The position numbers were made by a program, and so were the translations under genes. From Nematostella vectensis (lineage: Eukaryota > Cnidaria > Anthozoa > Actiniaria > Edwardsiidae): a DNA stretch of 64,000 bases. Under the pieces are notes generated by a model. It ran no database searches. It was not told where the DNA came from and saw only the letters and a program-made list of their open reading frames with translations. The stretch covers positions 2,294,001 to 2,358,000 of the forward strand of contig NC_064038.1 in the NCBI RefSeq assembly GCF_932526225.1. Reading direction: 5' to 3'. Below, piece by piece: positions 39,901-48,379 of the stretch (positions are counted from its first letter, which is position 1; each line of letters opens with the position of its first letter).

Positions 39901-42900
39901 CCCTACCTACACATGACGTCAGTCGGGAGAGGTTCCTTACTTTGCTCAGTGCGCTCAACGATGAGAACAACAAATTTGCCTACCACTTCCTGTTCTACCT
40001 AAAGGCCAGGTACATATCCATTTGACTTTTCTGCTAAGTATTCATCTTCTCGGACCCAGGACGACGCGGAAAACTTGAACCTGCGAAGACCTGGTCTTCG
40101 CATCGGCCTGGGTCCCAAAGGATGGTAAGCATTGAAACCGGTCAAACCAGTTCTTTGGCTTCAGCCACTTCCTGCTTTCTACATCAAGGCCAAGTCAAGT
40201 GTTTGACTTAAACCGCTTTCTGTTAATTTCGAAGCAATGCACATTTACCTTCGTACTTTTCCGCGTGTGAGTTCAAACCAGTCGGACCTGTTCTTGAGCT
40301 ACTTTTTTCTCGACACTTTTCCGCTTTTGTCTGGTGAAACCTGTTCTTGAGGTTAGATACTTCCTATTTACAACACAATATCCCTTCGAACTTTTCCCCT
40401 TATGTATCCAAACCGGTCAAACCAGTACCTGATCTCAACCACTTCTTGTTTTACCCCACGGCTATAGATACTTTCCCCTCCCTACTGTTAACAGCTTATG
40501 TACAAAAATCGTTCAAATAAACGCCTAACGTAACATGGCGATGTTCTAACTAACGCAGCGCGAGTGACGAAGAGCGCCTCACGATGTACGAAGACTTTGC
40601 GAGCGCGTCACGTGGTGAGAGATCCCTCCAGGGCTGTCTAATAGAGGACCTAAAGGTGAGACCCAATACCCAGTAATCTCTCTCTGCCGCCATTTTTGTT
40701 ACCCTACCCAAGTGTGGAAAAGCATCCTTTTCCATCGGGTGATTTGAGAAAGATTTCAATTTAATTTAATAAATAAAGTACAAAACGTTGTTTTTAGATT
40801 ATTATCACGAAATTTCAAAAATAGATTTTATTCCAAAGATGAATTAAAAGAATAACAAAGTTGTGGCTGTCAAATATACATATAACCAGACTTGACGATA
40901 GGGCGACCACCAATCTGCGCTCTGCGTTATGGGAAGGCTATCACGTGCTCCGAGACATACCGTTCAGCTGTCGCTCCACACTTTATAGAGTCTCTGGCAA
41001 AATGGCCATTTTGACATCTTAGCAACCACATCAAAAGTGTGTGGAGGCACCTTTCCTTCGGATGACTTGCGAAAAATGTTTCGATATTTTCCATTGAATT
41101 TCGCAAATGAAGTATAAAACTGTGAGATTTCATTACAGGAATCATATTCCAGTATTGAGTGCGAAAAATCTGCCTTGTGCTGTGCTTTAAATTTCGTATG
41201 AAACTTAATTTTTAATCGAATTATCGTACCACTAGGTCTGTCAGGAGTACGATCCAAGAGCGTTCCGGTTCCTGATTCCGTCGATTTACCGGAAGGTAAG
41301 AACTTAATCTCATTATTTTAACTAGTGCGTTTTATGTGTCCATTGATCTATTTGACGAAGAACTCAGTAGTCCTGTCTATGATCTAAAGAAACGTTAAAA
41401 ATTCATTCGTTATAATCATTCTGTTGCGTGTGCTGAGCTCTCCCCTCAGTACCGCACCGTTCCGTTTGCGTATTTCTATAGGAGCTATTCTGCTGTGTGT
41501 TTTGTAGGTGATAAGTCGAGTTATCAGAGTGCAGTTTCATATTGCATATTTCTATGAAGGGGCTCTCTTGTCACCTATTGTCGTCATTCTGTTGTGTGTT
41601 GGGTGCATCTCTAAGTGCATCATGTGTTTTTCCGCAGTTGCCAGAGCACACAGTACCGTATTTACATCTCTGTTTAATAAGATCTATTTGTTTTATACAA
41701 AAATTAAAGTGTTTTCTTGATTTACAATCTAGTTTTGGGGGAGCGTGCGCATGCTGACGCCAAGCGTGCATGTGTTCTCTGATAACACATGGACCCTTGA
41801 CCAATCAGAGCGCGCGATTTACGAGTTTCGTTGTACAAACCGTATTACAAATCTCTGTTGGAACCCTACTATCATTATTCTTGTCTCCTTCTTCAGTTCT
41901 CCGAGCACGTGGTCGGTGATAGCGAGGTTCTTCATATGCTGGTCTGCAATATGGAGCCAAGACAGGTACAAGCCCGTTTACCGCGGCGCTTCCTCCCTGA
42001 TAACTCACTTGTTCATTTCTCCAACTCTTGCACTGCCGTAAAATATGACAAAGCCTATTACGTTATTTTGTTATTTCAGTAAAATGTCAAATGATACGAA
42101 GCTGCCATTTTGGCGGGCTGGTCTTGTACCCTAGCTACAGGGTTGTTTCTCGTGTGGTTCTGTTTCTTAGTTCCCTTGCGTTGTAAAGTTGTGCGACCCT
42201 GATTAGGTAGATATTTCAAGACCTCATTTCTAACAAAGAAAAGATGCAATTTGGCTTTGAGGAAAATAAATATCATGCATGTCTTTTAGGTCCCCCCCCC
42301 AGAAATTCCTGCATCATCAGAAAGATCCAAAAGCCCTTGACTGCTTGACCACCACCCCCATCCTCCATCGAAAGTTAAATGGCCCAGTTCTTTTTATTCT
42401 TGTCCCCAAACCGATTTAACATTTGAGCTTCTATTAGAAAGATCTATCTATGTTGTACCAAAGGATTCCCCCTTCCCCCTCTCCCCAAATACCATTTTGT
42501 AACTCGTCGTGGGGCCACACTTATGCCCCAGATCCTGTATTGATTGTACTGAGGCGTGTGTCCCAGATCAAGTATTGATTGTACTAAGGCGTGTGACCCA
42601 GATCAAGTATTGATTGTACTAAGGCGTGTGACCCAGATCCAGTATTGATTGTAGTGAGGCGTGTGACCCAGATCCAGTATTGATTGTACTGAGGCGTGTG
42701 ACCCAGATCCAGTATTGATTGTACTGAGGCGTGTGTCCCAGATCCAGTATTGATTGTACTGAGGCGTGTGTCCCAGATCCAGTATTGATTGTACTGAGGC
42801 GTGTGTCCCAGATCCTGTATTGATTGTACTGAGGCGTGTGTCCCAGATCCAGTATTGATTGTACTGAGGCGTGTGTCCCAGATCCAGTATTGATTGTACT

Positions 42901-45900
42901 GAGGCGTGTGTCCCAGATCCTGTATTGATTGTATTGAGGCGTGTGTCCCAGATCCAGTATTGATTGTATTGAGGCGTGTGTCCCAGATCCTGTATTGATT
43001 GTATTGAGGCGTGTGTCCCAGATCCTGTATTGATTGTACTGAGGCGTTGGCTATCTTCCCACAGCTCAACGAGTTTATCTGTGAGATTACAATGGGCGAG
43101 CTGGTAATCTTTGGCGAAGAGCAACTTGACTCACTCATAGGTAAGATATGGCACATTTACTGAGAAGCTAAAATTGTTTGTGTATTATTAAGCTTTTTTT
43201 TCTTGTAAGCTAAGTTCATAACAGAAGATATCCATTTTGTACAAATAATGTATATAAAATTGTTTCTGTATTGACAAGGTGGTGTTTATAGCTATCCATT
43301 CCCTTTTGTTTCAAGATTTTGCTTATACCTTCATCCTCTCGTACCATCACCTTTGTTCTTTATCTCTATCCAGAGCCTTCCCTTGACTGGGAGTTTTATG
43401 TGTGGTAGTTAACTCTACCTATTTTTTTTTCTGTCTACCCATATCCCCGCCTTCCCTTGCCATCCATTGTTATAAATCTCTTATCCTTTTTGGTTTTACA
43501 GTCTACCCATATTCCCGCCTTCCCTTGCCATCCGTTGTTATAAATCTCCTATCCTTTTTGGTTTTACAGTCTACCCATATCCCCGCCTTCCCTTGCCATC
43601 CGTTGTTATATATCTCTTATCCTTTTTTTAGTCTTACAGTCTACCCATATCCCCACCTTCCCTTGCCATCCGTTGTTATAAATCTCCTATCCTTTTTGGT
43701 CTTACAGTCTACCCATATCCCCACCTTCCCTTGCCATCTGTTGTTATAAATCTCTTATCCTTTTTTTAGTCTTACAGTCTACCCATATCCCCGCCTTCCC
43801 TTGCTATCCGTTGTTATAAATCTCTTATCCTTTTTGGTCTTACAGTCTACCCATATCCCCACCTTCCCTTGCCATCCGTTGTTATATATCTCTTATCCTT
43901 TTTTTAGTCTTACAGTCTACCCATATCCCCGCCTTCCCTTGCCATCCGTTGTTATATATCTCTTATCCTTTTTTTAGTCTTACAGTCTACCCATATCCCC
44001 GCCTTCCCTTGCCATCTGTTGTTATAAATCTCTTATCCTTTTTTTAGTCTTACAGTCTACCCATATCCCCACCTTCCCTTGCCATCCGTTGTTATAAATC
44101 TCTTATCCTTTTTTTAGTCTTACAGTCTACCCATATCCCCGCCTTCCCTTGCCATCCGTTGTTATATATCTCTTATCCTTTTTTTAGTCTTACAGTCTAC
44201 CCATATCCCCGCCTTCCCTTGCCATCTGTTGTTATAAATCTCTTATCATTTTTAGTCTTACAGTCTACCCATATCCCCACCTTCCCTTGCCATCCGTTGT
44301 TATAAATCTCTTATCCTTTTTGGTCTTACAGTCTACCCATATCCCACCTTCCCTTGCCATCCGTTGTTATAAATCTCCTATCCTTTTTGGTTTTACAGTC
44401 CACCTCCCCTCAGCACGTTGCCATTCGCTGTTTCAATCTCCTGCCCATTTTGTCACTAGAGTCTACCCTCGATTGGGAGTCTTTTGAGCAGTACTGCGTG
44501 TGGCAGTTGATCCAGGCAGAAGATGTCTTGCTGGAGTCTATCGTTAGCATTCTGCCCCAGCTTCACCCTGAAAAACACGCCGAGGCTCTAGCCAACCTGC
44601 TCATTATCATGAAAAGCGTGCCGTAAGTGCCGTATGTTTTTCTCTTATGTCAATATGTCCATGTCTTTTGGCGGGCTCATATCTTTATGTCGAACCATTC
44701 ACACTTGAACATATGAACATAAGGGTGCACGTGCCTATGTCATGTCACTAGTGTGCAGGCATAACGTGGAAGCTGATTTCCCTAATGAAATATATTTAAA
44801 TAGAAGAATCAGTTGCATCTTTGCCTAATAACATATCGTATCCTTGCTACAAATTATTTTTTTATAACCCACTTTTGAGCAGTCAGGAAAAATGTCCCCT
44901 TTTTCATTTGTTCCCAGGCCCTCCGTTGATCTCCTGACGCCTGTGCTCGAGATGGACTGTAGCGACAAAAGGCCTGGTAACCAGTTCACGTGTGCTCTGC
45001 TAAAGTACTGGAGCCAAGAGCACGCGCGAGACCTCGCCCAGCTCGTCAGTCAGCACGTGTGCAAACAGCTTTCCGGAGGCAAGAAGAGGAAGTGAGTGGC
45101 TTGCAATCTAGGCCGTAAACCGGTGAACCAGGAACAATGCCCCGACTACTGAAAGAACTGGGATGGCCAAAACTTAAAGGAGGGAAAGGGCTTAGGGGCC
45201 TGGGCGCGATTTCTATGCCATCATATGTAACCCCCCAAAATTATACGAGAACCAGACCTGTAAAACAAACGAAAGCTTTTTCCCACATGCAATAAGAATG
45301 TGGAATGGCCTTCCTGGTGGCGCTATCACCCAGCCCACTATTGACAGTTTTCTCGCATTTATTTAGTTAGATTATTGTATTTTAATTGTTTTATACCTTC
45401 ACGTTATGGCTCTGCCTTTGTGGAGTAATGCATTAAACGTAAACGCACGTAGGGGATAGGGGGGGCATCAGCCAAAAGTCGAATCACCGACCTTTAAAGG
45501 ACCCTTGCCAGTCCCGTCTTATTTGTTTATCTTGTTTATTTGTTTGGTTGCTTGCATGCCTGCCCGACTGTCTGTTTGTTTGTTTGATACAGTGATATTT
45601 AACATGGTGATATTTATCGAAACTGAGGTTTCGTCTTTTGTCTGTCTTCAGAAGCTCAAAGAATCAGCCGTCTGTGGAGCAAGTCTTGACACACCTCAAC
45701 TGGCTCTACAAGGTGTGCCAGGAGCAGGAAGACATCAAGTGTATGTATCCGATTCATCGATCTTTACCCCGTGCAAACTGCGCCAGCACTGCTGGCGAAT
45801 CCTTGCTCGACTGACCACAAGACAAAGGAAATAGCAGAAAGTCCATTACGCATTTCCTTTGTCTTATAGTCAGTCAAGCGAAAATTCGCCAGCAAAGCTG

Positions 45901-47927
45901 GCAGGTGTTGGCGCAGTTTGCACGGGGCTTAACACAGGCCAACCAGAGACCATAAAATCAGATAGGGATGATCGCGGCGAAATCAATTTTAACCCTAAGG
46001 GACAGCAATTTGGTTGTGGTCAACAACAATTCTAACTCTTAAAGATAGCACATAAAGTGTGGTCGAAGAAATTTCTAACTCTAAGCACTTCAAGGCACAA
46101 AAAAATTGAAGACACTCCATAAGAAACCTAGGCTAAAACAGCAGTATGAACTCAAAACAGTCAGGGTCGTTAATGCTACGACTTTCATCGTTGCTGCTTG
46201 ATGTTATTTGTCCTATTGTTGAAAATTGTGTTAATGGTGTTGTTGCTGTTTGTTGTTTATAGCGCTACTTCTTCGTTGTTGTCCATGCTGACTTGCAGTA
46301 TTTTGCAGTTTTTAAACAGGAGTCGCTAGTGAAGGCACTAGAGCAAGTGAGGGTAGCGGCGCCAGAAGCGAGAAAAAACAGGTATGAAATAACCATTATA
46401 AAATATTACAACTAAAACGTTAGCGATGATAACACCAAGTCCATTGACAGAGCCGTGACTAAATCGAAAAAGAAAGGGGGGGACAGCCACGCCCCTGGTC
46501 ATTTCCTTATAAGGTTATAGGGGGGGTTGCTTGGCCCCTTATGTCACGTGACTTTGACCTGATTGTTTGTCACTTGTTCAAGGTTCAAAATGCTGTTCTC
46601 AATATGTGACGAGAAGGAATCGCGCAAGCGCACCACGCGCATGTCACGTGTCACCGCAAATAGACCGTCATCCCCTGCATCTTCAGATGAGAGCGACGAG
46701 GTAAGGGTTGAACACATACCGTACAGGGTATGGAAATGGTGCTTTCCAGAATAGCACGTACCGTAGAGGGTTTGGAAATGGTGCTTTCCAGAATTAAGGG
46801 TAAATAAACAGTGGCGGCCACCATTATAATTATACATTTTACTAGACAAGCTCGATTTCATATGGAAGGCCATATGCTATTTTGTTGTCTTTTTCCTTTT
46901 GTATAGCTTGCACACAGGCGCTCGGAGTGAACGCTAGCGAAATTCCTTGTCGCACCCGAAAAAAATTAGCAGGAGAGGGAAGCCGGCGCCTTCAATTATC
47001 CCTTTTGCATTTAAAACCAACCCCTTTTTCCGCTTGATTGACCTGTCAAAGTGGAAAGAGCCAATTGGAATAAACCGGAAATGGCCTGGATCGGCCCGTC
47101 AAAATGATTTTTTTTTTGTTTTACACGTGCAGCGCCGCCGAGTAAGTACGCAGCTTCTTTGTCTCCTATTATCTTTGTTCTACAAAGGAGTTCTTTTGTC
47201 TCTATTCTTCTCGTTCTTTGTGTCGAGGTGCGGATATTGTTCATCTGCCCAATCAAATTGCAGCTTATAAGAGCTGCTTACTGACCCGCACCGCCGATTT
47301 GTAAAAAGGAGAGATGTCAACAACTCCAACAAAAAGACACACAAACGAAAAAGGGAGAACACTCATTTATATTCACAATTATATAGACTCTAAGCCAGTA
47401 TTTTTCGTTTAAATTGTGAACGGAAATGTCCAAACAACTCAGAGATCAGTTTCCTTTTCCCGCGCGCCACAAGAATCTCAATAACCCGAAACCGTTATTT
47501 CCGAGGGCCTGTATGCAGTCTACCTTTTTATTGAGGCATTTTTTTGTGTGTGATTTAAAAACAATATACACCAATGCTGGTTTTGCATTTTAGCTCTTAA
47601 TTTAAAGCTGCTATTGAAAATGGTGAAGTTGAGCATTTTGGCATTTCATACACGGGTTCTTGCTGTACCTTATTGATTGTAAAGCTGATTCGCCCAAATA
47701 CCAATAACAAAGGGGTGAACGTTGTGGCAAATTATATTTATTTTCTTTGCTATTTTTTCAATTCATTACTTCCATTACTTAGTTCGTCTATTCCTGTCCA
47801 TCTGTGCACATCGCGACGATCTTGACCTATTGCATGATTTCAGGAGGACGTGGCACTGAAGCCCAAACAAGCCAAGCGCAGGAAGAAAAATGGCGGGTCT
47901 TCTGTTGATTCAGATAGCGATGACTAG
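21944..47927 (+). CDS. INTS3: INTS3: Integrator complex / SOSS complex subunit 3, complete
   Basis: Nuclear scaffold of Integrator (snRNA 3' processing, promoter-proximal termination) and of the SOSS ssDNA-repair complex. The 28 coding exons join in phase throughout to 1,043 residues, as in human INTS3: 21944-22021, 22200-22283, 22788-22871, 23577-23690, 25814-25965, 26474-26615, 32386-32444, 32891-32961, 33145-33242, 33324-33371, 34206-34349, 34630-34717, 35041-35120, 35540-35631, 36068-36586, 36989-37046, 37591-37688, 39890-40009, 40559-40655, 41236-41295, 41897-41965, 43065-43140, 44460-44622, 44918-45091, 45652-45740, 46309-46381, 46583-46700, 47844-47927. Diagnostic blocks: [90 protein letters not shown]. 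Exon 15 is acidic and variable. The C-terminus is basic then DSDSDD, as in orthologues. Start: the ATG at 21944, just before the conserved [16 protein letters not shown]. Confidence 0.97.
22322..22540. repeat. About 30-bp minisatellite, INTS3 intron 2
   Basis: About seven imperfect copies of CATCTGTCTGTGAGCTTACA with spacer. The array begins about 40 bases after the exon 2 donor. Confidence 0.85.
22908..23030. repeat. Palindromic foldback, INTS3 intron 3
   Basis: GTTGTGGTTTGAAATG at the left pairs with CATTTGAAACCACAAC at the right. Between them are several GGTTTGAAAAATTC motifs in both orientations. A transcript would fold into a long hairpin. Confidence 0.7.
23054..23313. mobile_element. 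MITE with TTAAAG termini, INTS3 intron 3
   Basis: The left end (TTAAAGCAATTATCACCAGT) and the reversed right end (TTAAAGGGGCATTGTCATCA), both followed by TTTACTTC, form imperfect inverted repeats 260 bp apart. Same terminal type as 14388-14673. Confidence 0.65.
24135..25491. repeat. 1.36-kb near-pure polypyrimidine array, INTS3 intron 4
   Basis: Units such as CTCTCTTCCCCTCCAGCC and CTCTCTTCCCCTCCACTC repeat about 75 times, with a pure CCCCT run near 25010-25070. The plus strand is almost entirely C and T. Long open frames on both strands are repeat translations (SPP and GEE-type peptides). Confidence 0.97.
26831..32358. repeat. 5.5-kb minisatellite of about 60-bp units, INTS3 intron 6
   Basis: About 90 copies of a unit made of TACTGACCCTATATATACAA, CAATATATCCATAACAATAG and AGATGCTCCCGTTAATAC. 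Length variants differ by one or two bases (AATACGG versus AATACTGG). Variant units (GTTCCC, GTACATC) recur in blocks, showing higher-order duplication. The array ends 27 bases before exon 7. Confidence 0.98.
33411..34132. repeat. About 22-bp minisatellite, INTS3 intron 10
   Basis: About 32 copies of CTAAGGCTATCCCTTTTTGT plus ACA, or of the GGATATCC variant. It starts about 40 bases after the exon 10 donor and ends about 75 bases before exon 11. Confidence 0.95.
34856..35040. repeat. 81-bp repeat carrying the exon 13 acceptor
   Basis: Acceptor-like TTTATT(T/C)ACTGTAG occurs with its AG ending at 34878, 34959 and 35040, exactly 81 bases apart. Only the last precedes the conserved exon 13 ([16 protein letters not shown]). 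After the upstream copies the sequence reads GCCAACTATC instead of ACCAGCGAT. Confidence 0.9.
35126..35465. repeat. About 55-bp minisatellite, INTS3 intron 13
   Basis: Six copies of AGTTCACACTGGCAGCATCA followed by TGGTATAACCACTTAAGATC. It begins six bases after the exon 13 donor. Confidence 0.95.
35640..35920. repeat. Degenerate CACGTCACGCTTAGT repeat, INTS3 intron 14
   Basis: Loose recurrence of TCACG and CTTAGTCACGTCA motifs without a fixed period. Probably an old, decayed minisatellite. Confidence 0.5.
37130..37515. repeat. About 21-bp minisatellite, INTS3 intron 16
   Basis: About 17 degenerate copies of CACGTACTCATCACGACTAG and TCACATACTCACCACAATTT variants. Confidence 0.85.
37677..38240. 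repeat. 31-bp array of 18 copies of the exon 17 splice donor
   Basis: The unit ACAAGTGAGTCCGCCTCACT plus AGCGCAATGCA begins inside the last codons of exon 17 (exon ends CGAAACAA before GTGAGT). Every one of the 18 copies keeps the donor consensus CAAGTGAGT. Only the first is the coding donor; reading through it gives a TGA at once. Confidence 0.95.
38262..39165. repeat. About 53-bp array of 17 acceptor-like units, INTS3 intron 17
   Basis: The unit ATATATAATTTACAGCTTGT then AGGAACTCACTCAACATATC repeats 17 times. Each copy has a TTTACAG acceptor-like site (TTTTCAG in one) and a small palindrome ATATCAA...TTGATAT. The true exon 18 acceptor is about 720 bases further on. Confidence 0.95.
42530..43045. 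repeat. 35-bp minisatellite, INTS3 intron 21
   Basis: About 15 copies of GATCCAGTATTGATTGTACT followed by GAGGCGTGTGTCCCA. The last unit runs directly into the exon 22 acceptor region, ending about 20 bases before the AG at 43064, so the branch point probably lies in a repeat unit. Confidence 0.95.
43374..43408 (+). pseudogene. Decayed duplicate of the start of INTS3 exon 23
   Basis: After CTCTATCCAG the sequence AGCCTTCCCTTGACTGGGAG then TTTTATGTGTGG parallels exon 23 (AGTCTACCCTCGATTGGGAG, ending GTGTGGCAG). It would read PSLDWEF-like residues, then YVW and a stop. It lies just upstream of the acceptor array. Confidence 0.65.
43430..44400. repeat. About 69-bp array of 14 acceptor-like units, INTS3 intron 22
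   Basis: The unit has TCTACCCATATCCCCGCCTT, CCCTTGCCATCCGTTG, TTATAAATCTCTTATCC and a T-rich tract ending TCTTACAG. Each copy thus carries a pyrimidine tract plus CAG followed by TCTACCC, the same bases found at the start of exon 23 (AGTCTACCC). Confidence 0.95.
45268..45366 (+). pseudogene. 3' fragment of a LINE-type reverse-transcriptase ORF, INTS3 intron 24
   Basis: Thirty-three codons ending in a stop read [17 protein letters not shown] and TIDSFLAF. This matches the well-known C-terminal tail of cnidarian and other invertebrate non-LTR retrotransposon proteins (FFPRTIxxWNxLP ... SFK). No upstream domain is present, as expected for a 5'-truncated insertion. Confidence 0.7.
45766..45928. 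mobile_element. Foldback MITE, INTS3 intron 25
   Basis: CCCCGTGCAAACTGCGCCAG at the left end pairs with its inverted copy at 45907-45927, and the arms continue through GCTGGCGAA and AAGACAAAGGAAA. The whole 163 bp is a hairpin with a short loop. It starts 26 bases after the exon 25 donor. Confidence 0.8.
46718..46797. repeat. Two-copy duplication after INTS3 exon 27
   Basis: TGGAAATGGTGCTTTCCAGAAT with upstream ACCGTA occurs twice about 45 bases apart, starting 18 bases after the donor. Confidence 0.7.
46930..47840. other. Rest of INTS3 intron 27
   Basis: No gene. Partial inverted similarity between GTAAGTACGCAGCTT (47143) and a reversed GTCAGTAAGCAGCTC (about 47271) hints at another small element, but the boundaries are unclear. 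Confidence 0.35.
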
Positions 47928-48105
47928 ATAGGTTCCTTGTCAGGGGCTTCTGGGTGAAATATAGGCCATGGCATTCATGGTCAGCGGTACTGCCATACTA
48001 AGCAAGCGATAAACAGACACAGGATACCCAAAATGACAAGTCGCCTGAATGTAGGCAAAGGCAGATGAGATTATGATCATGTTAATTATTGTGTAAACTA
48101 TTGTA

Positions 48106-48111
48106 AATAAA
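48106..48111 (+). terminator. INTS3 polyadenylation signal
   Basis: AATAAA, 179 bases after the INTS3 stop codon; the only canonical hexamer in the expected 3' UTR. Confidence 0.7.
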
Positions 48112-48379
48112 ACAACCGTACAGTTTTCTGCTGATTAACTTGTGTGGGATCGTTGTTTACGTTCGCCTAAGCAGGGCGCACCTCTGATTTGGTGCCGAGA
48201 TGGATAGACCTCTAAAGTCGCGATTTTCTTGCTCCTACGTTGTGTAGTTTTCGATAACACGACTTGTATACACGCACGGGCTGGTAGATTTGCTATCGAG
48301 GAACAGATTATTCGTATTTGCCGCATGTCCATTGTACAAACCAGATGAAGTCTGACCTGCACATGGCTACATTGTACGT

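Noticed and set aside
42603-43156. Minus-strand 173-190-codon frames
   Set aside because: Repeat translations of the 35-bp array in INTS3 intron 21.
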